Source: Alcaligenes endophyticus (lineage in GTDB: Bacteria > Pseudomonadota > Gammaproteobacteria > Burkholderiales > Burkholderiaceae_B). From it: 64,000 bases of DNA. Position 1 is the stretch's first letter. Every line of letters starts with the position of its first letter. The notes beneath the pieces are model-generated. The model had not been told where the DNA came from. It did not search any database and saw nothing but the letters and a program-made list of their open reading frames with translations. The translations under genes and the position numbers were made by a program. This document shows, piece after piece, positions 37,755-50,020 of this stretch. The stretch spans positions 893,419 to 957,418 of the forward strand of contig NZ_JAPKND010000001.1 in the NCBI RefSeq assembly GCF_026344035.1, in the 5' to 3' direction.

Positions 37755-38729
37755 ATGAAAATAGCTGTGATGTCCAAGTTATGCCTAGGCCTAGGCATAG
37801 CCCTAAGCTCGGCCACATGGGCCAACAACTACCCTAGCGGTCCTATTAACATGGTAGTGCCTTTTGCGGCAGGAGGCCCCACTGACAACGTTGCCCGAGC
37901 GCTGGGCGAGGCCATGCGTAATGAGTTAGGCCAGACCGTCATCATCGAAAACCGAGGCGGAGCAGGGGGCACCCTAGGCACCTCGCAAATAGCACGCGCC
38001 AAACCCGATGGAAATAACATCTTGCTTATGCACATCGGTTTTTCCACTGCCCCATCTTTATACAAAAATCCAGGCTACGATGCTTTAGAGGGCATGCAAC
38101 CCATAGGCTTGGTAGTTGATGTACCCATGACCATTATCGCCCGCTCTGACTTTCCGCCCAATACGATTGAAGAATTGGTGGAATACATGAAGGCCAATAA
38201 AGACAGCATTTCACTGGCCAATGCTGGCATTGGTGCGGCCAGCCATCTGTGCAGCACCATGCTGCTCAATGCTCTAGGTGTCGATATACTCACCGTCCCG
38301 TATAACGGCACGGCTCCTGCCATGGCTGATCTGATGGGTAAACAAGTGGATGTGCTGTGCGATCAAACCACCAATACCACACAGCATATCAATGGAGGCT
38401 CGGTGAAAGCTTACGCTGTCACTAGCCCCACTAGAGTCGCTACCTTACCCAATTTACCCACCATGCAAGAAGCTGGTTTCGATAACTTCGAAGTAGGCAT
38501 CTGGCACGGTATGTGGGCACCTAAAGGGACACCTGAAGACGTCACCAAAACCCTAAATAAAGCACTACAAGCTGGCTTGAAAGATCCTAAATTCCAAGAG
38601 CGTATGGCCGCTCTGGGCGCAACCGTGCTTATCGATGACGCCACCCCTGAAGCCCTACAAGCAAAAGTGGCCCAACAAGTTCCCCAATGGGCGGAGCTGT
38701 TTAAACAGTCGGGGATAGAAGCCCAATAA
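37755..38729 (+). CDS. Bug/TctC-family tripartite tricarboxylate receptor
   Basis: Periplasmic binding protein of 324 residues with a signal peptide ending near SSATWA. Landmarks are INMVVPFAAGGPTDNVAR, VIIENRGGAGGTLGT and AKPDGNNI. AAGGAAGAG precedes the ATG. It is the third Bug receptor in the window, again without TctAB. A gene for a flavin reductase-like protein lies divergent on its left, repeating the association seen at 11-12.5 kb. Confidence 0.93.
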   Translation: MKIAVMSKLCLGLGIALSSATWANNYPSGPINMVVPFAAGGPTDNVARALGEAMRNELGQTVIIENRGGAGGTLGTSQIARAKPDGNNILLMHIGFSTAPSLYKNPGYDALEGMQPIGLVVDVPMTIIARSDFPPNTIEELVEYMKANKDSISLANAGIGAASHLCSTMLLNALGVDILTVPYNGTAPAMADLMGKQVDVLCDQTTNTTQHINGGSVKAYAVTSPTRVATLPNLPTMQEAGFDNFEVGIWHGMWAPKGTPEDVTKTLNKALQAGLKDPKFQERMAALGATVLIDDATPEALQAKVAQQVPQWAELFKQSGIEAQ

Positions 38730-38745
38730 AGTAAGGGTGATACCT

Positions 38746-38783
38746 CAACAATAAGGGGGCGCCATGGCGCCCCCTTATTGTTG
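38746..38783. terminator. Large palindrome after the Bug receptor gene
   Basis: A perfect 38-bp palindrome centred on GGCGCCATGGCGCC. It would form a very stable hairpin, but no T-run follows on the plus strand. It probably ends the Bug transcript. Confidence 0.6.
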
Positions 38784-38916
38784 TATCGCTACTTATTCAC
38801 TATTAAATGATGTTTTCTCGAATTACATCAAATATAGCGTAAGCATGACTAAATAAACTCAAGCATGACACACCATTCCAGGGGCTCAAGACCCCAGTGA
38901 AACGTTCACTTCGTAT

Positions 38917-38950
38917 AAAAAAGCGGCCACTAAAAAGAGGCCGCTTTTTT
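38917..38950. terminator. Bidirectional terminator downstream of gyrB
   Basis: AAAAAAGCGGCC (38917-38928) and GGCCGCTTTTTT (38939-38950) form a stem with A and T tails, so it works on both strands. It ends the minus-strand gyrB transcript. Confidence 0.88.
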
Positions 38951-38970
38951 ACTCCCAAAATCAACACCGC

Positions 38971-41451
<2,481 letters not shown>

Positions 41452-41489
41452 TCAAGTAGGCGCAAGGATGCGCCTATTCAAGCAATAAA

Positions 41490-42602
41490 TTAAATGCGCA
41501 TTGGCATGACAACATACTTGAAGGAATCTTCTTCAGGTAAGGTCATAAGCACAGAAGCGTTCGCATCAGGCTGAACGGACCAACGCACCGTTTCATCTTT
41601 AATATTGGCGAGCACGTCCAACAAATAGCTAACGTTAAAGCCTACATCTAACGGCTCATGTTCATAATCTACGTCTAGCTCTTCGACGGCTTCTTCTTGT
41701 TCGGCATTAGAAGCTGAAATTTTCAGTGTGTTCTGTGAAAGTTGCAAACGCACGCCACGCAACTTATCAGTGGTGAGGATAGCAGCACGTTGCAAACTAC
41801 CTTGTAGCGCTTCACGTTTCAAATCGAAGTGACGCGTATAGGTAGAAGGGATAACCCGAGCAAAATCCGGAAACTTGCCTTCTACAAGCTTGGAAATCAA
41901 CTCGACCCCACCAAAACGGAACCGTATTTGACCTGCCGCCACATCAATTTGCACTGGCTCGTCCGTTTCTGCCAGCAAACGCTGCATTTCCAAGACGGTT
42001 TTACGCGGTACGATCACATCGTGACGTGCCTCAATGCCTGACTCAACCTCAGTGGCATTATGTGCCAGACGGTGCCCGTCGGTCGTCACAGTGCGCACTA
42101 AACCGGGCTCAAACACAAACAACATACCATTCAAGTAATAGCGAATGTCTTGCTGCGCCATAGCGAAATGAACCGTATTAAACAGGTGCTTAAGCGTTTT
42201 TTGCGGCAAGCTAAACGACACATCCCATGTTTCAGGCTGACTTAAAGTGGGGAAGTCGGCTGCCTCAAGGGTTTGCAATTGAAAACGGCTTTTACCACTT
42301 TGTATGGTCAGTTTGCCATTATCTAGCGCCCAACGTACGTCACCAAAATCGGGCAAAGCCCGCAAAATATCCAGCAACTTACGCGCTGCTACTGTCGTCG
42401 CTGTTTGGCTATCACCCACTCCAAACTGACTACGAGTAGTGATTTGCACCTCTAAATCAGTCGCCAAAAAAGACAAGTCTTGCGCGTTTTTCTGAATCAG
42501 AATGTTGGCCAATATCGGTAAAGTATGCCGACGCTCAACAATGCCAACAACAGTGGACAAGGGTTTGAGCAAGTCGTCGCGAGTCGCTTGAACAAGTTGC
42601 AT
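41490..42602 (-). CDS. dnaN: DNA polymerase III sliding clamp (beta)
   Basis: Ring-shaped processivity factor of the replicase, 370 residues in three similar domains. The family opening MQLVQATRDDLLKPLSTVVGIVERRHTLPILAN, split here by its Met start, and the end YVVMPMRI are diagnostic. The ATG at 42602 has AGGA at good spacing; an ATG at 42608 overlaps the dnaA stop and is less likely. It is co-transcribed with dnaA. Confidence 0.97.
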   Translation of the reverse strand: MQLVQATRDDLLKPLSTVVGIVERRHTLPILANILIQKNAQDLSFLATDLEVQITTRSQFGVGDSQTATTVAARKLLDILRALPDFGDVRWALDNGKLTIQSGKSRFQLQTLEAADFPTLSQPETWDVSFSLPQKTLKHLFNTVHFAMAQQDIRYYLNGMLFVFEPGLVRTVTTDGHRLAHNATEVESGIEARHDVIVPRKTVLEMQRLLAETDEPVQIDVAAGQIRFRFGGVELISKLVEGKFPDFARVIPSTYTRHFDLKREALQGSLQRAAILTTDKLRGVRLQLSQNTLKISASNAEQEEAVEELDVDYEHEPLDVGFNVSYLLDVLANIKDETVRWSVQPDANASVLMTLPEEDSFKYVVMPMRI

Positions 42603-42604
42603 GG

Positions 42605-44005
42605 TCATCCTTTGAGGGTTTGTTCTAGTACGTGTAAAGCATGATTAAGCTCTGCCTGTTTGGTACGAGCATCCGAGATTTTCCGCACTGCATGCAGCAC
42701 GGTTGTGTGATCACGCCCACCGAATAAATCACCGATTTCGGGTAGGCTTTTTTGGGTCAATTCTTTTGCCAAGTACATTGCCACCTGACGAGGCATAGCA
42801 ATATTAGCGGGTCTACGCTTGGAATACATATCCGCCACTTTGATTTTATAAAAATCAGCGACTGTTTTTTGAATGTTTTCCACTGTGATCTGTCCATTCG
42901 ACACAGACAGCAGGTCTTTAAGCGCGTCCTTACACACTTCTACAGTAAGAACTTCACGCCCGTGGAACCTAGCGTAAGCGGAAACTTTGCGCAAAGCCCC
43001 TTCCAGCTCACGCACATTGCTACGCAAATGTTTAGCGATAAAAAACGCTACCTCTTCGGGCATGCTGATGCCTTCAGTTTGGGCTTTTCGCAATAGAATC
43101 GCCACGCGCATTTCTAACTCGGGCGGCTCAATGGCCACTGTTAGCCCTTGGTCGAAACGAGAAATTAAACGGCTATCAATATTCGCTAATTCTTTGGGAT
43201 AGGTATCCGACGTAATGATGATTTGCTTGCGCTGGGCCACCATAGCCTCAAATGCATAGAAGAACTCTTCTTGCGTACGATTTTTCCCAGCGAAAAACTG
43301 AATATCGTCAATCAACAAAAGATCAAGGGAATGGTAATAACGCTTAAATTCATCAAATGCTTTGCGCTGGTAGGCCTTGACCACATCTGACACATACTGG
43401 TCTGCATGTACATAACGTACCCGCACACCGTTGCCGTTGGCCACCAAGGCATTACCTATGGCGTGAATTAAATGGGTTTTCCCCAACCCCACGCCACCAT
43501 ATAAAAACAAGGGGTTGTACGATACACCGGGGTTCTCAGCCACTTGTAGCGCTGCTGCACGGGCTAATTGGTTGGCTTTACCGGTGACAAAATTATCAAA
43601 AGTTAGGTCTGAGTTTAAACGTGAGCGATCCTGTACTGCTTCGGCCACCGCCGCTGAGGCGGGGCTAGTTGACGCAGAAGTACCTATGGCTGCCGAGGAC
43701 TCGCCGGTAGCGGTGACCGGGGCTCGATCAGCCAGAGTACGACGTTGCGGACTAGCAACTTGAGAGGCCAGCTCCAACTGCAACTGAACAGGGCGCTCAT
43801 AAAAATCACTGGCCAATTGTTCAATGCGACCAGAAAAGTTTTTACGGGCCCAATCCAGTTTGAAGCGATTTGGCGCAGACACGCGCAAAACCCCCGAGTC
43901 TTCGTTGAACTCAAGGGGTACTAATGGACGTATCCATGCGCTTATCTGTTGCGGAGGAAGCTCCTGTTCCAAGACCTGGAGACAAGACTGCCAAAATTCA
44001 TTCAT
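42605..44005 (-). CDS. dnaA: Chromosomal replication initiator DnaA
   Basis: Initiator that binds DnaA boxes and melts oriC. Domain I starts [20 protein letters not shown], a variable linker rich in Ala/Ser/Thr follows, then the AAA+ domain with Walker [10 protein letters not shown], Walker [13 protein letters not shown] and sensor motifs. The C-terminal domain IV signature [15 protein letters not shown] contacts the DNA box. The start at 44005 gives 466 residues; a longer frame would add 18 unlikely residues. A single DnaA box lies 46 bp upstream, consistent with autoregulation. The main box cluster is 12 kb away. Confidence 0.97.
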   Translation of the reverse strand: MNEFWQSCLQVLEQELPPQQISAWIRPLVPLEFNEDSGVLRVSAPNRFKLDWARKNFSGRIEQLASDFYERPVQLQLELASQVASPQRRTLADRAPVTATGESSAAIGTSASTSPASAAVAEAVQDRSRLNSDLTFDNFVTGKANQLARAAALQVAENPGVSYNPLFLYGGVGLGKTHLIHAIGNALVANGNGVRVRYVHADQYVSDVVKAYQRKAFDEFKRYYHSLDLLLIDDIQFFAGKNRTQEEFFYAFEAMVAQRKQIIITSDTYPKELANIDSRLISRFDQGLTVAIEPPELEMRVAILLRKAQTEGISMPEEVAFFIAKHLRSNVRELEGALRKVSAYARFHGREVLTVEVCKDALKDLLSVSNGQITVENIQKTVADFYKIKVADMYSKRRPANIAMPRQVAMYLAKELTQKSLPEIGDLFGGRDHTTVLHAVRKISDARTKQAELNHALHVLEQTLKG

Positions 44006-44051
44006 TTTTTTCACTTCAGTAAACCTCAATTCTACCCTCTTCAGCATCAAG

Positions 44052-44060
44052 TTATCCACA
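44052..44060 (+). promoter_or_regulatory. DnaA box in the dnaA/rpmH intergenic region
   Basis: Perfect TTATCCACA, the only such box between dnaA and rpmH. It probably serves autoregulation of dnaA rather than replication initiation. Confidence 0.75.
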
Positions 44061-44229
44061 GCCTAGTGTAAATATTCAACCCCTTACCGTCTAAATGATT
44101 GACATCATAGAAAATATTTGATGCAATAACGGGCTTAATAAGATTTTCTGTTGCCAGAGTCCTGACGTACTTACCAGGGGTAGATGACTATTTCTGCGTT
44201 TTCTGGCGGCTCTTTTACTTGGACAAACC

Positions 44230-44364
44230 ATGAAACGCACCTATCAACCCTCTGTTACCCGTCGCAAGCGCACCCACGGTTTCCGCGTTCGCATGAAAAC
44301 TCGCGGTGGTCGCGCTGTGCTTAACGCACGTCGCGCCAAAGGTCGCAAGCGTTTGGCTGTATAA
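44230..44364 (+). CDS. rpmH: 50S ribosomal protein L34
   Basis: A 44-residue, highly basic ribosomal protein starting [19 protein letters not shown] and ending GRKRLAV, a near-universal sequence. It is divergent from dnaA and first of the rpmH-rnpA-yidD-yidC operon, the normal order in proteobacteria. The rnpA frame opens 5-47 bp later. Confidence 0.98.
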   Translation: MKRTYQPSVTRRKRTHGFRVRMKTRGGRAVLNARRAKGRKRLAV

Positions 44365-44411
44365 GCCACATGCATGGGAAGCTCGATCAGCCTCCCTGTT
44401 GCGACTCTGAC

Positions 44412-44780
44412 ATGCGTGCCACCTTTCCGGCTACGGCTCGCTTGCACAGCCCCACAGAATATGCCCAGGCGTTAAAAGGCCGACGCATAGCACGTGGGGC
44501 TTTGTTTGTTGTTACCAGCCCACGTTCTCCTAACTCTGAACAAGCCCCCCAAGCTCGTTTAGGGCTAATTATTCCTAAACGTTACGCAAATAAGGCGGTA
44601 ACCCGAAATGCTATCAAACGAGTAATACGCGAATCATTTCGTCATACTCGTGCACAACTGATGCCTACCGACTACGTATTTCGCCTACATAGTAAAATAC
44701 CGCCATCCTCTTTAACCCAGTTAAAACTATTGGTTCGTCAAGAGGCTGACACTCTATTAAGCAAAGCATGTCGATCTTGA
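44412..44780 (+). CDS. rnpA: Ribonuclease P protein component
   Basis: Protein cofactor of RNase P, which trims tRNA 5' leaders. The family motif [16 protein letters not shown] (RNR region) lies in the middle. The ATG at 44412 gives 122 residues starting [17 protein letters not shown], which fits relatives; an ATG at 44370, just after rpmH, would add 14 residues. Neither has a strong Shine-Dalgarno. The 3' end overlaps yidD by 13 bp. Confidence 0.95.
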   Translation: MRATFPATARLHSPTEYAQALKGRRIARGALFVVTSPRSPNSEQAPQARLGLIIPKRYANKAVTRNAIKRVIRESFRHTRAQLMPTDYVFRLHSKIPPSSLTQLKLLVRQEADTLLSKACRS

Positions 44781-45034
44781 AATGGCTGGCCATTGCGCCT
44801 ATTCGTTTTTACCAGTTTTTCATTAGTCCTTGGTTGGGCCGAAACTGTCGCTTCACGCCTAGTTGTTCGCACTATGCTATTGAGGCCATAGAAAAACACG
44901 GAACAACAAAAGGCATATGGCTAGGCAGCAAACGTATATGTCGTTGCCACCCTTGGAACCCGGGCGGATACGACCCAGTACCCACCCCAAAAGCACAACC
45001 TCAAGCACGCTCAGAAAAACACGGCTTGTCATAA
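44768..45034 (+). CDS. yidD: Membrane protein insertion efficiency factor
   Basis: An 88-residue protein that assists YidC-dependent membrane insertion. The sequence [23 protein letters not shown] with its paired Cys and [15 protein letters not shown] is diagnostic. It overlaps rnpA and precedes yidC by about 107 bp. Confidence 0.97.
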   Translation: MSILKWLAIAPIRFYQFFISPWLGRNCRFTPSCSHYAIEAIEKHGTTKGIWLGSKRICRCHPWNPGGYDPVPTPKAQPQARSEKHGLS

Positions 45035-45140
45035 TGTAAACAGCAACCGCAAGACAACTTATTGCGAAATCACACTGTTTCTCAACTGACTGCGTTAAAC
45101 TGCTAAGCTTTTGCTTAGCTCTCAATATGGCACAGGCGCT

Positions 45141-46817
45141 ATGGATATCCGACGTACCATCCTCTGGATGATCTTTACCTTTTCTTTATTGCTGCTTTGG
45201 AATAACTGGCAGGAATACAATGGTCAGGCTTCTTTGTTTAGCTCAGGCTCTGCTCAGCAAACTCAGGCCGCCCCCAACAATACAACTCAGGCAAACGATC
45301 CTAGTGTTCCCGCAGGGCAAGCCCCTCAAGCGGCAGCACCGGCAGCACTTCCAGGCAACTCGCCCGCTAGTCTTGCACAAGGGGAAATGATCGAAGTCAC
45401 CACTGACGTTTATAAACTAACGTTCAGCACACAAGGTGCGCAATTAGTAAAAGCGGCCTTACTTAAATATGATTCCCCCGATCAGCCAGGCGAACCTCAA
45501 CTGTTGTTAGATGATTCTGCCTCCTCGATCTATCTGGCCCAATCCGGTGTCATAGGTAGCCGTGGCGAACAATGGCCTAATCACCTTAGCCCGTTTAGCT
45601 TGGTATCTTCCGAGCGCACGCTGCAAGGTGACAGCTTGAATGTGGTCTTCGAAGCAGAAAGCAATGGCCTTAAAGTCATTAAGACCTATACCTTAAACAA
45701 AGGCCGCTACGATATACACGTTCATCACGATATCCAAAATATCAGCGGTGAACCCATTCAGCCTTCGCTCTATTTGCAATTAACTCGTGACGGTAACGAT
45801 CCGCCAGACTCCTCACGCCTGTACAACACCTTTACTGGGCCTGCGGTGTACAGCGAAGAAGGTCGTTATCAAAAAATCTCTTTTTCAGACATTGATAAAG
45901 ACAAAGCGAAGTATGAAAAGACGGCCAACAATGGCTGGATTGGCATGGTGCAACATTACTTTGCCACAGCTTGGGTACCTGTTGAAGGCACACAACGTAC
46001 TAATCAGGCCCTTAAGCTAGGTGACAATCTTTACGCCATTCGTAGCATAGAAGCCGTGGGTAGCATTGATGCGGGTAGCAGTAAAACAGTCAATGCCCAA
46101 CTATGGGTAGGCCCCCAAGATCAAAAAGCAATGGCTGCAGTCGCTCCTGGCCTAGACCTCGTTGTTGATTACGGTTGGCTGACGATTATCTCCAAGCCGC
46201 TATTCAAAATCCTTACCTGGCTGCACGCCTTGCTCGGTAACTGGGGTTGGTCCATCGTTGCACTGACTGTGCTGATTAAGCTGGTGTTTTTCCCATTGTC
46301 CGCCGCAAGCTACCGCTCTATGGCCAAAATGAAGAAATTCACACCACGCATGCAAGCTTTGCGTGAAAAATTTGGTGACGATAAGGCTAAGCTTAACGCC
46401 GCCATGATGGAAATGTATCGCACTGAAAAAATCAACCCATTGGGTGGCTGTTTGCCCATGGTTGTTCAAATCCCTGTGTTTATTGCTTTGTACTGGGTGC
46501 TGCTAGGTAGCGTAGAGATGCGTGGTGCGCCTTGGATTCTCTGGATCCACAACTTGGCTGCTCCAGACCCATGGTTTATCTTACCCGCCATTATGATGGG
46601 TACCATGTTCTTGCAAATCAAGCTGAATCCAACTCCGCCAGATCCTATGCAAGCACGCGTTATGATGCTTATGCCGTTAGTTTTTGGTGGCATGATGTTC
46701 TTCTTCCCTGCTGGTTTGGTACTGTACTGGTGCGTGAACAACATCCTCTCGATTGGTCAGCAGCAATACATTACGCGTAAGCTTGAAAGACAAAGCAGTC
46801 AGGCTGCAAATAGTTAA
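45141..46817 (+). CDS. yidC: Membrane protein insertase YidC
   Basis: Inner-membrane insertase/chaperone of 558 residues. The N-terminal helix (MDIRRTILWMIFTFSLLLLW) is followed by a Gln/Ala/Pro-rich linker and a periplasmic beta domain. The conserved C-terminal part has five helices: NWGWSIVALTVLIKLVFFPLS, then KMKKFTPRMQALREKFGDD (cytosolic loop), and NPLGGCLPMVVQIPVFIALYW. The ATG at 45141 is preferred to a TTG at 45111. Two hairpins follow the gene. Confidence 0.97.
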   Translation: MDIRRTILWMIFTFSLLLLWNNWQEYNGQASLFSSGSAQQTQAAPNNTTQANDPSVPAGQAPQAAAPAALPGNSPASLAQGEMIEVTTDVYKLTFSTQGAQLVKAALLKYDSPDQPGEPQLLLDDSASSIYLAQSGVIGSRGEQWPNHLSPFSLVSSERTLQGDSLNVVFEAESNGLKVIKTYTLNKGRYDIHVHHDIQNISGEPIQPSLYLQLTRDGNDPPDSSRLYNTFTGPAVYSEEGRYQKISFSDIDKDKAKYEKTANNGWIGMVQHYFATAWVPVEGTQRTNQALKLGDNLYAIRSIEAVGSIDAGSSKTVNAQLWVGPQDQKAMAAVAPGLDLVVDYGWLTIISKPLFKILTWLHALLGNWGWSIVALTVLIKLVFFPLSAASYRSMAKMKKFTPRMQALREKFGDDKAKLNAAMMEMYRTEKINPLGGCLPMVVQIPVFIALYWVLLGSVEMRGAPWILWIHNLAAPDPWFILPAIMMGTMFLQIKLNPTPPDPMQARVMMLMPLVFGGMMFFFPAGLVLYWCVNNILSIGQQQYITRKLERQSSQAANS

Positions 46818-46829
46818 TACGTGAAAACT

Positions 46830-46852
46830 ACTCCATCCTAAAACGATGGAGT
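46830..46852 (+). terminator. First hairpin after yidC
   Basis: ACTCCATC (46830-46837) pairs with GATGGAGT (46845-46852) around a 7-nt loop. It has no T-run, so it is probably an accessory structure before the strong terminator. Confidence 0.5.
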
Positions 46853-46863
46853 TACGTTAAGCT

Positions 46864-46897
46864 AAACCCGATGATGTGTGACATCATCGGGTTTTTT
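46864..46897 (+). terminator. Rho-independent terminator of the rpmH-yidC operon
   Basis: AAACCCGATGATGT (46864-46877), a GTG loop and the exact complement (46881-46894), then more T to 46897. Confidence 0.92.
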
Positions 46898-46995
46898 ACG
46901 TTACGACGACAAGGAAATAACACCGTACAGTCACGCAAGATCGATAGGCAGGCACTATTGAATTGGTCGTATTTATCAATTTCTAATCATTGATA

Positions 46996-47015
46996 GTTTT
47001 TAGTAAACTAAAAAC
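46996..47015. promoter_or_regulatory. Palindromic candidate operator before katA
   Basis: GTTTTTAGT-AA-ACTAAAAAC is a perfect inverted repeat with a 2-nt centre, 49 bp before the catalase ATG. Position and symmetry suggest a dimeric regulator site. It does not match the spaced ATAG/CTAT pattern of OxyR well. Confidence 0.45.
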
Positions 47016-47064
47016 AGGCGAATTACCTCATTCCATTCCTAACTTCTCCACAAGGAACCAGGTC

Positions 47065-48513
47065 ATGACAAAGAAAATACTGACGAACGCAGCAGGGCGC
47101 CCCATTGAAGAAAACCAAAATTCGATGACGGCAGGATTACGTGGCCCTGTGCTTATGCAAGACTTCTGGTTATTGGAAAAGCTTGCCCACTTTGATCGTG
47201 AGCGTATACCAGAGCGTGTCGTTCACGCTAAAGGCTCCGGCGCCTACGGCACCTTAACCATTACACACGACATTAGCCAATACAGCTGCGCCAAAGTATT
47301 TACATCTGGCACCAGTACCCCTTTGTTTTTACGTTTTTCCACCGTTGCTGGGGAAGCAGGAGCGGCTGATGCAGAACGAGACGTGCGAGGATTTGCTATA
47401 AAATTCTACACGGAAGACGGCAATTGGGACCTTGTGGGCAATAATACGCCTGTCTTTTTTATACGTGATCCTTTAAAGTTTCCCGACTTTATCCATACTC
47501 AAAAACGCCATCCCCGCACCCATTTACGCGATGCCTCCGCAGCATGGGACTTCTGGTCTTTATCTCCTGAATCCTTGCACCAAGTCACCATTTTAATGAG
47601 TGACCGAGGAATCCCAAAAAACTTACGCCAAATGCACGGTTTCGGTTCACACACCTATAGCCTCATTAACGCTGAAGGCGTACGCCATTGGGTAAAGTTC
47701 CATTTTAAATCGCAACAAGGGATTGCCAATTACACCAATGCCCAAGCGGCTCAAGTAGTAGCAGGTGATCGCGAAAGCTCACAACGTGATTTATACGAAA
47801 ATATCGAACAGGGTAATTTTCCTCGCTGGAATCTACGCATTCAAATCATGAGTGAAGAGCAGGCCCAGAGCTATCACATCAATCCTTTTGATTTAACTAA
47901 AGTATGGCCACATGGTGACTTCCCTCTGATCGACGTAGGCGTATTGGAGCTGAACCGTAACCCAGAAAACTATTTTGCCGAAGTCGAACAAGCCGCCTTC
48001 AGCCCTGCCAATCTCGTGCCAGGAATAGGGCACTCTCCTGACCGTATGCTACAAGGACGTATCTTCTCTTATGGCGACACGCAACGTTATCGTTTAGGCG
48101 TGAATCACGGACAAATTCCCGTCAATGCACCTCGATGTCCATTCCATAATAGCTATCATCGTGATGGCGCAATGCGAGTCGATGGCAACCAAGGTGGCAC
48201 TATTAACTATGAGCCCAATAGTCATGGACAATGGCAGTCCGCCCCCCGCACCGAACCCGGCTTAGCTCTCGACGGACAGGCTGCTGATCACTGGGATCAC
48301 CGTGTCGATGAAGACTATTACAGTCAACCTGGTGCTTTATTCCGACTCTTCAACGAGCAAGAGCGCGAGCGGCTATTTACTAATATTGCTGACGCAATGG
48401 ACGGTATTCCCCAAGAAATCATGGAACGCCAGATCGTCCATTTTGAACGTGCAGACCCCGCCTATGGCGCAGGTGTACGCGCTGAGCTACAACGACGCGG
48501 CCAGCTAGCATAA
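47065..48513 (+). CDS. katA: Monofunctional haem catalase
   Basis: Splits hydrogen peroxide to water and oxygen. The 482-residue length fits the small-subunit clade-3 enzymes. The active-site His region [35 protein letters not shown], the Asn region [12 protein letters not shown], and the haem-ligand Tyr in [15 protein letters not shown] are all intact. The ATG at 47065 follows AAGGAACCAGG. It sits alone between the yidC terminator and mnmE. Control by a peroxide regulator is likely. Confidence 0.96.
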   Translation: MTKKILTNAAGRPIEENQNSMTAGLRGPVLMQDFWLLEKLAHFDRERIPERVVHAKGSGAYGTLTITHDISQYSCAKVFTSGTSTPLFLRFSTVAGEAGAADAERDVRGFAIKFYTEDGNWDLVGNNTPVFFIRDPLKFPDFIHTQKRHPRTHLRDASAAWDFWSLSPESLHQVTILMSDRGIPKNLRQMHGFGSHTYSLINAEGVRHWVKFHFKSQQGIANYTNAQAAQVVAGDRESSQRDLYENIEQGNFPRWNLRIQIMSEEQAQSYHINPFDLTKVWPHGDFPLIDVGVLELNRNPENYFAEVEQAAFSPANLVPGIGHSPDRMLQGRIFSYGDTQRYRLGVNHGQIPVNAPRCPFHNSYHRDGAMRVDGNQGGTINYEPNSHGQWQSAPRTEPGLALDGQAADHWDHRVDEDYYSQPGALFRLFNEQERERLFTNIADAMDGIPQEIMERQIVHFERADPAYGAGVRAELQRRGQLA

Positions 48514-48535
48514 GCGCTCGTACAGTTAGATGATG

Positions 48536-48559
48536 GTGCCCGTCCTTCACGCAGGGCAC
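48536..48559 (+). terminator. Possible weak terminator after katA
   Basis: GTGCCC (48536-48541) pairs with GGGCAC (48554-48559), with partly complementary flanks, and only a mixed T-containing tail. Weak evidence. Confidence 0.35.
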
Positions 48560-48626
48560 TATCGTCTTGACTTCGAGCTGCTGACGTACAATACAGGTCG
48601 CGTTTAACCAGTTTGAATCCTGCACT

Positions 48627-50006
48627 ATGCTTAACTCTGAGTCCCAACCTATCGTCGCTATCGCCACCGCCCCCGGCCGAGGAGGGATCGGCGTTATCCG
48701 TATCTCGGGGAAAAACCTACGATCCATTATGCTCACCTTATTCCAACGTGAGCTTACCCCTAGGCACGCGCACTTTTTGCCCTTCAGGGATACGGATAAC
48801 GAGCTGATTGACGAAGGTATTGCACTGTACTTCGAAGGCCCTCACTCCTATACGGGTGAAGATGTAATAGAGCTACAGGGGCATGGTGGGCCAGCCGTAT
48901 TACGGCGCCTATTAGCGCGCTGCCTAGCGGCCGGAGCGGATGAGCACATACGCCATGCCAACCCTGGTGAATTCACGCTACGTGCCTTTCTTAATGACCG
49001 CATGGATCTTGCTCAAGCCGAGGCGGTCGCTGACTTGATCGATGCCTCATCTGAGGCCGCGGCCCGCAGTGCAATTGCTTCATTAAGTGGTGCTTTTTCC
49101 GATCTCATCAATAGCTTAGCAGACCGCATTATTCATTTACGCATGCTAGTGGAAGCCACGCTAGACTTCCCAGAAGAGGAAATTGATTTCTTAGAAAAAT
49201 ATCAGGCGGCTGAACAATTAGCCACTTTACGTACAGAGCTGGCCGCTGTCATCCAACAAGCCAAGCAAGGCGCTATTTTACGTGAAGGTTTACATGTAGT
49301 ACTTGCCGGTCAACCTAACGTTGGCAAATCTAGCTTGTTAAATGCCTTAGCAGGCGATGACATCGCCATCGTGACCGATATTGCCGGCACCACACGCGAT
49401 CGCGTCACCCAGCTAATACATCTAGATGGGGTACCTTTACACATTGTGGACACCGCAGGTTTACGGGACACCGACGATACCGTAGAAAGCATAGGCATTG
49501 CCCGTAGCTGGGATGAAATCGCCAAAGCAAACGTCATCCTGCATTTACACGATGCCCGTAATCCTAACGACGGCTTAGACAGTGCTATCACACAGCGTCT
49601 ACCATCTGGTACGCCCGTATTACGGGTTTTTAACAAAATAGACCTACTCAACGAACAAGCTATTGCGGCATTGCCACAAAGCTCAGCCCATAGCCAAGCT
49701 TTAACCATTTCTGTTCGTCAGCAACAAGGTTTAGATCAGCTACGTAAAGCTTTATTAGATATCGCCGGCTGGAGTCCAGGAGCAGAATCCCCTTGGTTAG
49801 CCCGAGAGCGCCACTTACAGGCCTTAACACGTAGTGATGAGCACCTAGCATTGGCTGCCGAACATGCCAGCCACAGTGACCAGGTTTTAGACCTATTTGC
49901 CGAAGAGTTGCGCTTAGCTCATCTGGAGCTATGCTCAATCACGGGTACCTTTACCAGCGATGACCTACTTGGCGAAATCTTTTCTAGTTTTTGTATAGGG
50001 AAATAA
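48627..50006 (+). CDS. mnmE: tRNA modification GTPase MnmE
   Basis: Works with MnmG to add the carboxymethylaminomethyl group to U34 of certain tRNAs. The N-terminal folate-binding domain starts [21 protein letters not shown]. The G domain has [28 protein letters not shown] and NKIDLL. The protein ends with FCIGK, the CxGK motif with the catalytic Cys. Length is 459, as usual. It ends 14 bp from the convergent fecR-like gene. mnmG lies 9 kb further, across the presumed origin. Confidence 0.97.
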   Translation: MLNSESQPIVAIATAPGRGGIGVIRISGKNLRSIMLTLFQRELTPRHAHFLPFRDTDNELIDEGIALYFEGPHSYTGEDVIELQGHGGPAVLRRLLARCLAAGADEHIRHANPGEFTLRAFLNDRMDLAQAEAVADLIDASSEAAARSAIASLSGAFSDLINSLADRIIHLRMLVEATLDFPEEEIDFLEKYQAAEQLATLRTELAAVIQQAKQGAILREGLHVVLAGQPNVGKSSLLNALAGDDIAIVTDIAGTTRDRVTQLIHLDGVPLHIVDTAGLRDTDDTVESIGIARSWDEIAKANVILHLHDARNPNDGLDSAITQRLPSGTPVLRVFNKIDLLNEQAIAALPQSSAHSQALTISVRQQQGLDQLRKALLDIAGWSPGAESPWLARERHLQALTRSDEHLALAAEHASHSDQVLDLFAEELRLAHLELCSITGTFTSDDLLGEIFSSFCIGK

Positions 50007-50020
50007 TTCCCCTCCGCTCA

